DNA of 64,000 nucleotides from Corinectria fuckeliana. Taxonomy: Eukaryota; Ascomycota; Sordariomycetes; Hypocreales; Nectriaceae. Position 1 is the stretch's first letter, and the number at the start of each line of letters is the position of its first letter. The notes beneath the pieces were generated by a model, which saw only the letters and a program-made list of their open reading frames with translations, did not search any database and had not been told where the DNA came from. Location: positions 186,001 to 250,000 of the forward strand of contig WPDH01000101.1 in assembly GCA_019137255.1 (NCBI GenBank), in the 5' to 3' direction. This document shows positions 9,490 to 19,240 of this stretch, piece by piece. The position numbers were made by a program, and so were the translations under genes.

Positions 9490-11421
9490 ATGGAAAAGCC
9501 AAAATTTGCAGCAATGGAGCCATATCGACATGCAATCTTCATCGGAATCGATGGGTACCAAAACGATGCATTGAAAGGTGCTGTGAGAGACGTTGAGGAC
9601 CTTAAGACCCAAATCGAAAGAGTCTCGACTGGCATACACATCACCATGCTTGCGGCGGCGGAAGGCTCGAACCCGTGGAAATCTTCAGCGGACAAAGATA
9701 AAAACACCTGGCCAAATAACAAGTATGTCACTGCGGCCTTTCAGAATGTCATCGAATCGGCATCGGCGGGGGATTTTGTATACATTCATTTCTCCGGACA
9801 CGGCACTCGCCAGCATCCAAACGACAGCAAATACAACACCCATACAGGCGACCTGGCACTTGTATTGCTCGGGAAGAACGAAGACGAACCTGAGGCCTAT
9901 CTTCGCGGGAGAAGCCTTGCCATGTGGCTCTCGGACATGGTCAACGCAGGCCTGGTGGTTACGCTCGTGTTGGACTGCTGCTTCTCCGCAAGTGTTTGTC
10001 GTGAGGGTGATGGAAGTGTTCGCTGTATCCCGTACAATCGCGAAACGGACTTGGCGTCTCCGCCTGATCATGAGTCAGTCAACCCAGAGATGTCGAGTCT
10101 TTCAATCACTCGAGGAGCCTCGATGTTGGATAATTGGAGTGCCAACCCCGACAAGTACGTCATGCTGGTCGCGTGTGGACAGGACGAGTTTGCGAAAGAG
10201 TTGAAGATGGCAGACGGGTCACTGCATGGCGCTCTGTCCTTCATGCTTCTTCAAGTCCTGAGGGAGGATGATAGTCTCACAAATCATCACCAGGACATTT
10301 TTGAGCGACTTCGCGCCGCGTTTAAGAAGTACCGAATAGTACAGAACCCTGTTTTGCTGGGGAACAAAAGCCAAGGATTCTTCGGAAAGCCCAATACCGA
10401 GGGACTTGGCGCCACCTTGCCTGTCATTGACAAAGGTGATGGGACGCTTGAGATCCAGGTGGGCCAAGCTCACCGAGTTCATTGTGGTGACCAGTTCACC
10501 CTACACCCGACAGGCTCCACCATGTCTATCCCTAATGAGACCGGCTTGGTTACAGAGGGTACTAGCACCACGGTATTTACGTCAACTATCGTGCCACTGG
10601 AGGTAGCAACCTTTCCCGAGCAAACAAGATGGCGGGCTAGGGTCTTGTCCCGATTAGCTCTACAGGAGTTCCCAGTGAGACTTGATCCTGGTCTCCCACA
10701 GCTTGATGAGTGGGTGGCAGCCCTGAAGTTGAGGTTCTTGGCAGTCCAAACGGACGAGAAGGAACAGGCATATTTGCTGCATCTATCCCTTAACCATCAT
10801 CATGACGAGTATGATATTCGGAGCAAGAACAAGGAAGCAATGATGACCCTCCCCGTCATGCCTGACCGACAAATCGACATTGGTCGAGTCGGTGATGTTC
10901 TCGAGCACTTGAGCAAATATGAGCTAGTCAAGTGTTTAGAAAACGAGACGGCTGCAGAACCTTTCCGAAGCTCCTTCATCGTACAGCTCTCTTTCGACGA
11001 AAATACCTTTGCACCAGGTACTCCTATACAAATCAAGCACAACACCCCGGCAATGCTTCATTTCGAGAACTGCGGCGATAAGAAGGTGTATGTTTTCATA
11101 TACAACTTGGGTTCATCTTATCAGGTAGAGAACATATACAAAGGAACATACTTCGCTGTTGATGCAAAGTGTTCTTTGACCAGGAAGCTGCGGATGAAAG
11201 TTCCAGAACACTTTCTGAAAACGGGGCGATTCTCTTGTGAGGATACTGTGAAGGTCATTGTAACTTCGCGGCCGACGAGTTTCAACATCTTAGAGCTTGT
11301 TAAGATAGAGGAGCCAACTAAGCCAGGGAAAGCAGATAGAGTTAGTCGGGATGGTGGCGATATTAAGGAGCACTGGATGGTAATGGATTTTCACATTCAA
11401 ACATCCTTAACGCAGGACTAG
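9490..11421 (+). CDS. Caspase-like (peptidase C14) protein with long C-terminal domain
   Basis: Single exon, 643 residues from the ATG at 9490 (ACCATGG context). The N-terminal ~250 residues are a caspase/metacaspase-type C14 domain: AIFIGIDGYQNDALKGAVRD (family motif GxxxYxxxxLxGxxxD), catalytic His104 in HFSGHGTR, and the catalytic Cys in LDCCFSAS (Cys163-Cys164; Cys164 aligns with the Cys of DSCHSG in metacaspases). The remaining ~390 residues form a separate region without recognised motif, beginning around GDGTLEIQVGQAHRVHCG. It is probably beta-rich; many fungal caspase-like proteins carry such a tail with unknown role. The enzyme is expected to cleave after basic residues if metacaspase-like. 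The neighbours (CHAT protease, DUF6594, 82-aa protein) suggest a cell-death or conflict role; that is inference. Confidence 0.85.
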   Translation: MEKPKFAAMEPYRHAIFIGIDGYQNDALKGAVRDVEDLKTQIERVSTGIHITMLAAAEGSNPWKSSADKDKNTWPNNKYVTAAFQNVIESASAGDFVYIHFSGHGTRQHPNDSKYNTHTGDLALVLLGKNEDEPEAYLRGRSLAMWLSDMVNAGLVVTLVLDCCFSASVCREGDGSVRCIPYNRETDLASPPDHESVNPEMSSLSITRGASMLDNWSANPDKYVMLVACGQDEFAKELKMADGSLHGALSFMLLQVLREDDSLTNHHQDIFERLRAAFKKYRIVQNPVLLGNKSQGFFGKPNTEGLGATLPVIDKGDGTLEIQVGQAHRVHCGDQFTLHPTGSTMSIPNETGLVTEGTSTTVFTSTIVPLEVATFPEQTRWRARVLSRLALQEFPVRLDPGLPQLDEWVAALKLRFLAVQTDEKEQAYLLHLSLNHHHDEYDIRSKNKEAMMTLPVMPDRQIDIGRVGDVLEHLSKYELVKCLENETAAEPFRSSFIVQLSFDENTFAPGTPIQIKHNTPAMLHFENCGDKKVYVFIYNLGSSYQVENIYKGTYFAVDAKCSLTRKLRMKVPEHFLKTGRFSCEDTVKVIVTSRPTSFNILELVKIEEPTKPGKADRVSRDGGDIKEHWMVMDFHIQTSLTQD

Positions 11422-12807
11422 GGGGCCTAAAGATTTGTATTAATATAAGAAGTCTGCGCATCAGCTGTATCTGGGTTAATTCAATACCAATCGACCTTCC
11501 CACGTTCTGTTGTTTCCTATCTTAATAGGTGTACCTATTAGTCTCATACCATCTAAGACAATCGCAAAAGTCTTCAATTCTCAGTAGACACAACGTATCC
11601 CATATGTGAGAACTTATCCCCGGAGCAGGAATAAGGCAACAGCATCTAAAGTAGGCGTTATCAAGGAAAATTATATTGAGAGTTCCTGTAATACTCAAGC
11701 ACCGGACTTAAGAACTAAGAGATGCATGTAATCTTCGCATATAATACAGAGACGCAGCCGCAAGCTTAGAAGATAATCTTGAAGTGACTTATTAAACAAG
11801 GCCATCTGAATTCTCTTCAGACCTTGGTGAGATTTGCCTCATATATAAATAGGGAAGAACCGACTTCTGGTAAATGAACTTCTCATCTGGGTTGCAGCCA
11901 TCCCAACTTCTGGATTTAATACATGCTCTATCCTAGAGAGTCTTTCTGAACGCTGTCTACCTGATCTAGCGCATGGTGAGCCAAAAGCCGGAGCATCCCT
12001 TTCTCCGAAAAACTTCCCCAGCAGGAACCGCAAGAAATCTCCTTAGCTCTCCGTATCGCCTAGGAAGACAGAAAATAAGGTAATATCAGAAAGAAAATCC
12101 TTATATACACTATGTAGATGTATGTACTTCGTAGGGAAGTTTGGAAGGAAAAGCGGGAAATTTGGAGATGGCTGGCCAAACGCTAAACAGCGTGGGCGAA
12201 GTAGGGCGCTTCATAGAGAAGCCTGTCAGACAATTAGTTCTACAGGGATTGTTAATAGCACCAGTTAGTAGATGAGAAATATCTAAAGAACAAATGAAAT
12301 TGAACAGCTATGTGTAGAGTCCTTAATGTGACAAGCCACACGTAAAGCTGGATATATAACCCCAAGATACAGGCCGAGTTTCACAGCTAGTAGCATGTCT
12401 TGCTATAGTATAGCAGAACCTGGTGCCTTTAGGGAAGGTGTCGCGCTAGGTTAACTAGCTGGTGTCAGACAGAGGGACCCAGCCAAAGGGATAGCTATAG
12501 CCACAAAAGCCTAGATAATCTAAAAGACAGGAAATCCCTCAGGACAAGGGGCCCAAAAGGGATCAAGACCACACAGTCAGAAAAACACCAATTCTAGCGA
12601 TTAACACATCAATTAAATCATCTTGCTAGGCTTCATTATCATCATCTGATCAATTCCACCGGAATTCGGCCCGTTAGACCTACTTACGAATGATCACGTG
12701 TCCAACAGCGGGGCTAGCCATGTGATTTCCAGTAATTAACTACGGGTGGAATTCTTTCTCTAAACTTCATTTCACCCTCGTCACAACATGACACTCAAGG
12801 CTTCATA
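11422..12807. other. Intergenic, no gene seen
   Basis: About 1.4 kb with stops in all frames, moderately AT-rich. Some stretches (12,300-12,600) have the choppy composition of an old transposon remnant, but I could not identify a protein trace, tRNA or terminal repeats. The last 100 bases would hold the promoter of the gene at 12,808. Confidence 0.5.
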
Positions 12808-13340
12808 ATGTCTTCTCCCCACCTTCGCCGTCAGTCATCCTTGGAAGGACTCATCAACTTTTCAAACACTCCAACATTACATGTGCACCAACGCGCCAGG
12901 GCGAGAAGCGGCTTCTATCATATCATCAACCATTTCGATAGCGACGAGAACAAGCCACTAAGCAACAACAGCAGTCAATATCATCGTCCTAGACTAATCC
13001 GTCTCACCTACGAATATGCAATCTCCGAGGAATCCAGAGATGTCTTGCTACAAGCCTTTTTCCACTCACTAGAGATGCCGATAGACGGCGGTGAAGACAT
13101 TGACTTTACAGATAAGCATACAGAAGAGGAGGTCAACTGCAAATTGGTTGGCTTTGCAGACTATCTGTTCGATAACTTCTTCTTGCCTTGTATGAACCCT
13201 TCGCTCTGCCCATCGTGCTCCTAGCCATCCAATACTTACACCCAACAGTGAAGGCGTCAACAAGAAAGACGCCACAGCCGTGTACTCGAGTGTTCCATGC
13301 TGCTCCTGACATGTTCTCCAGATCACATTCTTTCGTATAG
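12808..13340 (+). CDS. N-terminal half of an HNH-nuclease-type fungal protein, truncated
   Basis: Exon 1 12808-13189 and exon 2 13249-13340 join in frame (59-nt intron, GTATGA..CAACAG) to 157 residues. The product matches the conserved N-terminal region of a large fungal family that ends in an HNH endonuclease domain: SLEGLINFSNTPTLHVHQRA, RPRLIRLTYEYAISEESRD, VGFADYLFDNFFLPL and, across the splice, KASTRKTPQP. In the family this is followed by a linker and the HNH domain (SSLR..CLVRDRHRC..). Here the frame ends at TAG 13338, and the downstream DNA instead reads as another gene fragment on the opposite strand, so the nuclease domain is absent. It is either a relic or an N-terminal-domain-only protein. 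The assignment is from recalled family consensus. Confidence 0.6.
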
Positions 13341-13682
13341 TCAACCACCTTCTTAAAGAGCTTTAGCTCCTCCGCTGCATCCCAAGTTCGGAGTTCCTGG
13401 CTGGTCGCCCATTGTTGCAAGTCGTAGAAGCTTGTTTCCACTAGTTGATCGTCCATCAATGTCAAGGCGCAACCAAGCTCATCCAGGGCATCAAAGTCAA
13501 CGTGTTCCCGTGAAGTCGTTAAAAGACACTGCAGCTTTGGTCGATTGGAATTGGCAGCGTTATGAATTGCTGTAGCAGAGGGAAACTCCTTTGAGCTAAT
13601 GCCTTTCGCATAGAGTGCAGGATTGTTATAAATCAGCCTAAGGCACCTTAGGCCCACAACCCACTGCTAGGTTAGCTAGAGA
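13330..13682 (-). pseudogene. Ankyrin-like fragment on the minus strand
   Basis: An open minus-strand frame without ATG reads as an ankyrin-type unit (SATAIHNAANSNRPKLQCLL then HVDFDALDELGCALTLMDD) followed by a helical stretch (TWDAAEELKLFKKVVDYTKE). A possible splice acceptor (GCTAACCTAG) lies at 13,673, so an upstream exon may exist near 13,750, where only a very short ATG frame is available. The downstream end runs antisense into exon 2 of the HNH-type gene, where the junction of the two fragments must lie (about 13,330). I regard it as a gene remnant; it is too short to be sure it is an ankyrin protein. Confidence 0.3.
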
Positions 13683-13781
13683 GAGAGAGATCAACCTCTT
13701 CACAACACACCGTTCAACAATCCTTATCAACAGCACAGTACCCAGGATTGCTGGGGAAGATTCATCGACCGAAACTCCGCT

Positions 13782-15049
13782 ATGGCGAATTCGGAGCTAT
13801 ACAGGGCGGCCCTTGAGCGCGCGACACAGCCGGACACACCTACCGAGCGGAACGACGAGAGAGAAAACGCCCCGGCGGTCACTGAAGCAGACCGAGCAGG
13901 CTGCGAGAGATGGCTTCGACAAATTGGGTTCCCTTGCTACGGCCAGGATGATGTTGCTTGGAGGACGATCCAGATGAACTGGGTAGGATATCTGTCCGCG
14001 ACGAGCGCTATGCCGGACGCAACGTTGGCACCGAATCGCAAGGTTGTGCGGTGGACATCGGGAAGTGGTACCGCAAACGAAACTGAGCGAGAAAGGCTAT
14101 TACATTTTCCAGTCATAGCAAAATGTAATGCGCACTACGCTGATGCTAAGTGCTAGGCTGGCCTAAATACTGAATGTGACAAAGGCGGCTCAGGTTTCGC
14201 GATGACCGCCGGCAGCGCATGACGATACAGGCGGCGTTCTGGAATGGATTGGACGGGCTGGAGGCCCTGACAGAGCGATGGCCCAGTGTTGCGCGTGCGG
14301 CGCTAAACAGCATGGACAAGGGACAGGGCCAACAAGCATTCGAGACACTGGCAGCAATCTGGGACCTGGGCAAGCGACGGCGGTATCAGGCTGTGTGGAC
14401 GAGCCTGGTAGGGTTTCTGGTGCACTGCAACGATGAAGATGCTTTGGGAGAGATGGGCTTGGAGCTGAATGAGGACCAGATTGACGACATCATGGACGTG
14501 AAGCAAGAGGTGTGGAATGTGGACTTGAACGCCATTGGCCGGGTGAAGGGAGGGTCCAACAAAGTATGGGCAGCGATTCAGCACCTACTGACCAGCTCTT
14601 TGGAGAAACGAGGATCAACAGCCCGCAACAACCCGGTGATCTGGTGGATGGGGATCTTGGTTCGTTCAGCGATAGCTGGCGAGAACGACTTCATCAGTAG
14701 CGGACGGTTCAACAAGAACCCTATGCCGATGGGCGTCGACATCAGGGGACGACTACAGGCGATGGTACATTATAGCAAGGTACTAGCGCTTAACTACGCT
14801 TTTCTGTCATGGTCAGGGAAGCCGGAATGGGTGATGGAGGTACAGAGAGACCTCAACTTGGTGGACAACGAATGGCTAAACAACGAGAATGGAACGAGGC
14901 CAGAAGGGTCGGCTGACAGGCGGACGTGCTCGAGCGCGGCTTGGCAGGCAATGCTGGCACATGTGAGGAACCAGACGAAGGAGCACACTGGCGGCAAAAA
15001 GGGAACTGCCATGTATTGGGCGCGGTTGTTGTTGGAGGAGATGGGTTGA
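13782..15049 (+). CDS. Unrecognised protein, probably two exons
   Basis: Two frames on the plus strand (13782-14156 and one ending at 15049) probably belong to one gene. A 44-nt intron from 14151 (GTGCTAG, branch TACTGA) to 14194 (CTCAG) would join ..YADAK to FRDDRRQRMTIQ in frame, giving about 407 residues. Visible features: an acidic/polar N-terminus, GCERWLRQIGFPCYGQDD, and a C-terminal block NPVIWWMGILVRSAI..RGRLQAMVHYSKVLALNYAFLSW, which looks like a conserved amphipathic core. I do not recognise the family; similar WW-rich blocks occur in proteins of fungal accessory regions, but I cannot name one. No signal peptide, no transmembrane helix. The splice model is tentative because the donor is weak and the intron short. 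Confidence 0.5.
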
Positions 15050-16009
15050 TGAGCAGGATGAGACTTACTCGGTAATGCACCATGGAAGTGCACTGCATTT
15101 CCACTTCTATTCATCGAGGACAGTGAGCGTCTAGACAGGCAAACCGGCTCGCGAACGCCATCCCCGCTTGACCGTGTATCGTATCATGGCGGCAGCATGC
15201 AGGGCTTCACCACAGCCGTCTATCATTTGCTTTGGATAGAGACGGCCGTCATCGCGCTGGAAAACTCAACAGGGCTATATAATCCTTGCGAATGGGTCTC
15301 TTAGCTTAGAATTCACTGCTAGAGATCACACTTGAAATTGAGGTAGAGGATGGTGGCGTATCTTACGGCTGACGTTAAACGATGTTGCTTTGCAGCACCA
15401 TTAGCTGAGACACTCTGCTAGAGATGTTGGGAATTTTTCCCGTCGTCACGCAAGGAGCTGAGAGTGCGGAAGTTTGTTGATTTGTTTAAAAGAAGAGTTG
15501 GACAAAGTGGCTGGTCAGGTTGGGCTGCTGCTTGTATACTTCGATAAAGTCATGTAAGTAATTGGTCGATAGTCAGTCATAATGCACTTAACTACAGTCA
15601 TCACACCATGACACACATCAAGTACCGCAAAATATGAGAATCCGCTAAAACAAAATGCAACCTAACATGCATCCCAACCCCAATAGATAAGTAGTACAGA
15701 CAGATGAATGTAAAGCATACACTGACTGTGAGGTGACACGGAAGGCTACAGCGGTGGGTAGTGTCGCTTACCTCGCACACCATGTCAGCATTAAATCATA
15801 GTAGGGTCGACCAGCCGGCTCTGCGCTGATCGATATGACTAGCTGATGATCTGCGCTATCTCTTCATCCTTGAATCCCTACCTACTCTGTTCTTTGTTGT
15901 ATATCAGGCTGTATTACATCACACTCCCTACTTTGCTAGACGTGATTCTTCAAACCCCTTTGCCATCCGGCTCTTGAATCATCGCGTACATATTAGACGC
16001 ACCGTCGCA
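15050..16009. other. Intergenic, no gene seen
   Basis: About 960 bases with no supported reading frame. The short frames here lack codon structure or family signal. The last ~150 bases before the ATG at 16010 are the expected promoter of the next gene. Confidence 0.5.
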
Positions 16010-16976
16010 ATGTCTGTTCCATGCAGTGTCTGGGAGTCCGTTAGTCCCCTCCCCTCGACCTTGACGACATACACTCCACCTGAGGTCTGCTCGACGCACT
16101 TCACAGGGGGCTGGTATGACCTCGTGACGGCCGAACCAATCATCACATTAGCGATACAAGACAACTGGGACCCTGTTTGGTACTCGTGCATACCGAAAGA
16201 ATATGACCTCGCGAAATGTCCTGTTTTGACTTTTAGCCCTGGAGTATGTCCAGACGGGTGGGCGACAGTCAAGGAGCGTACCTCTAGAAGCGTCACGCTT
16301 GGGACTTGTTGCATGAGGCATGTTTTGATCCCATTCTCGGCATAGCCCAGCCTAGCTAAACCTTAGAAGTGGGTTTCATGTCGGATTGTCTACAAAGAAA
16401 TACATAAAATGCCTCAAGACAACGACCAACTACTCCGTTGTTCTCAAGGACGTAACCACCGGTTCCACAGCTCTGCCTGACGAGACTGTTTTAATGGAAA
16501 CAGGAACAATCGACCACAGGGGCTGGGTAGTAATGTGGCAATCTTCCGACCTCGCCAAGTTTGAAGAGGCAACAGCATCCACCTCAACGTCGAGTAGCGA
16601 GACAACCAGCCAACCACCAACTACATCTACATCAACAGCAATGTCAAGTGCCAAGACTATCAGCCAGATACCAGCTACATCCACGGCAGAAAACGAGACC
16701 GATAATGGAGGAGGAGGTATTTCAGGGCTCTCTGGTGGTGCTATTGCGGGCATCGTTGTCGGCGTGGTGGTTGCCTTTGCTATAGGAGCCACGGTGGCTT
16801 TATTAGTACACAGACGTAGGAACAATAGAACTGCTATGGTTGAAGCAGACGCTGCAGAGGCCGTCCATCATGAGGTCCATCATGAGGTCCATGCAGACCG
16901 GAGCGCGAAGAACACGCCTGCGCCTAGGTATGAACTTGGACATGACGAGAGACCAGTTGAATTGCCTAGTTCTTGA
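16010..16976 (+). CDS. Single-pass membrane protein with Cys-containing ectodomain; GC-AG intron
   Basis: Two exons, 16010-16317 and 16367-16976, 305 residues. The junction uses a GC donor (GCATGT) with branch GCTAAAC and CTTAG acceptor; it restores TCCMRSGFHVGL across the splice, matching the TCCP/SGF pattern of a common fungal surface-protein family (N-terminal TYTPPEVC, WYSCIP, FSPGVCPDGWATV). After the Cys-rich ectodomain come a Thr/Ser-rich stalk (residues ~160-220, likely O-glycosylated), one transmembrane helix (AIAGIVVGVVVAFAIGATVA) stopped by HRRRNNR, and a short cytosolic tail with a repeated VHHEVH. The layout resembles fungal wall-stress sensors, though no WSC domain is present. 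The function is unknown. There is no obvious signal peptide from the ATG at 16010; an in-frame ATG at 15974 does not add one. Confidence 0.7.
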
Positions 16977-18159
16977 TTCTGAACAGGATTAACAGAAAGA
17001 TACTCTTCATTAAAAATTTGCAATCTATTAAATAATCAATAGTTAAGTTATTAGAAACAAGATTAGATTGATCTCCCTTGTGAACTTGAAGACACTAGGC
17101 ATAAAGAATAGAATATCCACGACTATCCAGAATGGCTGTTATTCGAATGCGAAAGCGAGATCATGATCCGTAAAGTGCAGCAATAAATTGTTTAGCAGAT
17201 GATCCAACCGCCAGATAACAACAATACGGTAATGCAACTAAAACATAGGAGAGGGCAAATCATCTATTATTATTCTCACTGTTACCACCACCCTCAGCGA
17301 TTGCTCAAAACTCGTCTGTGTCGTCATAGCCAAGCCGCAGGCCAAGCAGATGTATCAGGTGTTGGTCTCTAAGCTTGCGGGCCTTCTTTATCGTCCAGCC
17401 TATCAAATGTCCTTTCTAAGAGACATCCGCATGGAAACATGTCGAGCAAAGGTGATGATTCATCGATTGACGATCAAATGCATAGAAGAGGGTGGTGTCT
17501 TAATGGTTCAGCCGGAACATTTCCTATCTTTCCAGCTCATGGAACTAGAATGTCAAGTAAGGGGTCAAACAAAGCCTTACGGCCGAGAAAATGATAGCAA
17601 CTCGAAAATTCTTTAAAGATTCTTTAAGAGACTTAGTTGATGAGAGTAATGATGATTTCAGCGTCAAGTTCGAGCTAGTTCATACTCTTGGACAATGGTA
17701 GCCGATTGAACATAGCCCCGACAGATGGACTATCATCCAAGTCCTTGGCTCGGTTCAAGACTTCTATTCTTAAGCAGAATTTAACGGTCCATAGAATTTA
17801 GCGGTCAAGATCCTGTGAGATTTCCTGAGATCCGAATCTTACATTTGTGGTAAGGACATTGCTAGATTTCCTATCTCACACCGGTGTCCAAGAATACAAG
17901 ACGCGGTTCGCCAATACATCACTCGGTGAGAACTATCGCCTAAGGAGATTTAAACCGTCGAAACGGGCCCGTTCTGGGTCGAAACGACCATAAACCACAT
18001 GCTGCTTCTTCGAGGTCTGTTATCAGGCGGGACAATTGCCTTTGTACTGGGTTAAAAGCGGTGGAGAGTCTAACGGCATGGATCCAAACAGGGAGACGAA
18101 GACCAAGTTCGCTGTGACTTTCTGGGCTGAGGACAATTCAACACCTCGATCTGAATTCC
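16977..18159. other. Intergenic, no gene seen
   Basis: About 1.2 kb with stops in all frames. The small frame at 17350-17616 has no features of a real protein and no start context. No repeat structure was recognised. Confidence 0.45.
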
Positions 18160-18660
18160 GCCATCTAGATTTTATGATTCAGATTGTCGAGTCAGCCTGT
18201 GGCCAATGAAAATAGACTTGTCCCTTAGACCTCTCAGATTTAGCATCCACTTTGGTCGTCTCACGGTGCTCTTCCTCCAGGATATAATGAGATATTGCCT
18301 CTGTGTATGTCCGTGCACTCGAGCATCTCTGTACGGTATGCTATGCATTTTCGGCATCGGAACAGGAGATACTTTACTGTTTCTTTCGCTTGCCCACAAT
18401 CGCATTGGTCTGACGATGTTGCTTTGCCGTGGACCAGGTACGCGTTGAGTCTCGCTATACCCATTCCAAGCTGTGCGAGCACACTGGCTTCCTTCCATGA
18501 CAATTGATCATAGAGCAGTCTTGTGTGCTCGCCGGGTAGCGCTGCGTCCACTCTTTTCATGTATTTTCTAACGTTCTCTAGTCCCTTGGCGTACAGCAGC
18601 GGCCGCACAGAGTCCCGGTTTCCCATGCTTTCCCAGCCACTCCCAATATAGCTGTGTGTC
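18160..18660 (-). mobile_element. Remnant of the 3' end of a Tad1-type LINE (non-LTR retrotransposon)
   Basis: The minus strand encodes, in pieces over two frames, the very C-terminus of a Tad1-like LINE ORF2: TRLLYDQLSWKEASVLAQLG, MGIARLNAYL, then the zinc-knuckle-like CDCGQAKETVKYLLFRCRKC and HRGNISLYPGG; downstream, in another frame, TKVDAKSERSKGQ matches the family end. Family knowledge: in fungal LINEs this block follows the RNase H domain. The rest of the element (endonuclease, reverse transcriptase) is missing, and frames are broken, so it is a dead fragment. Unlike the islands at 33-39 kb it is not strongly AT-shifted, so it predates or escaped heavy RIP. Confidence 0.75.
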
Positions 18661-19240
18661 TCTAGGTGATAGCAAATACTGTCTGCCTAGAGATCGGCAT
18701 AAGGCCGGCCGGCTCATTCCAGTTGCAACGTTATGTCCCTTTAGGAGTCCTCACACGGCCGGAATTAGTCAAGGCCTGGCACAAGTCGAGCTACTGAAAG
18801 CTGGGCCGATTCTAGCGCATCTGCGGCTCGTTGGGCGTAAATATGTAGAATAGAGGCAATCGATCTGATGGCACACATCTGTGCTGTCCTGGAGGTTACC
18901 TCCGACCCGAACACACTCTCCACTTACCATCATTCCCACTGGCGTACTGTCTAGGTAATACATACCATTCCCTCCACGCATTATCATCATCATCGTTCCA
19001 GCGCTGCTAGTGTACCACCGTCCACACAATGCTATGCAAACCCAAGAGTTACCTCTTCATAGTCTTCTGAACTGTCAATGCGGGGATTTTGGTAGACGTC
19101 ATATCAGTGGAACAGGCCAATAGTCAACATGTCACGTCTCTTTCTCTAGCAGACGCGTTATGCAGTCTATATGAAGCGCTCTATCATGTACCCTCGAACA
19201 ATACAACAGAAAAGCTACATGTTCTCTCTCATCTCTAGCA
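18661..19240. other. Intergenic, upstream of the aquaporin gene
   Basis: About 580 bases. No gene is seen. The final 100 bases are pyrimidine-rich (TTCTCTCTCATCTCTAGCA directly before the ATG), typical of a fungal transcription-start region. Confidence 0.45.

Noticed and set aside
17350..17616. 88-codon frame between the membrane protein and the LINE remnant
   Set aside because: No conserved segment, weak start context and no splice partners.
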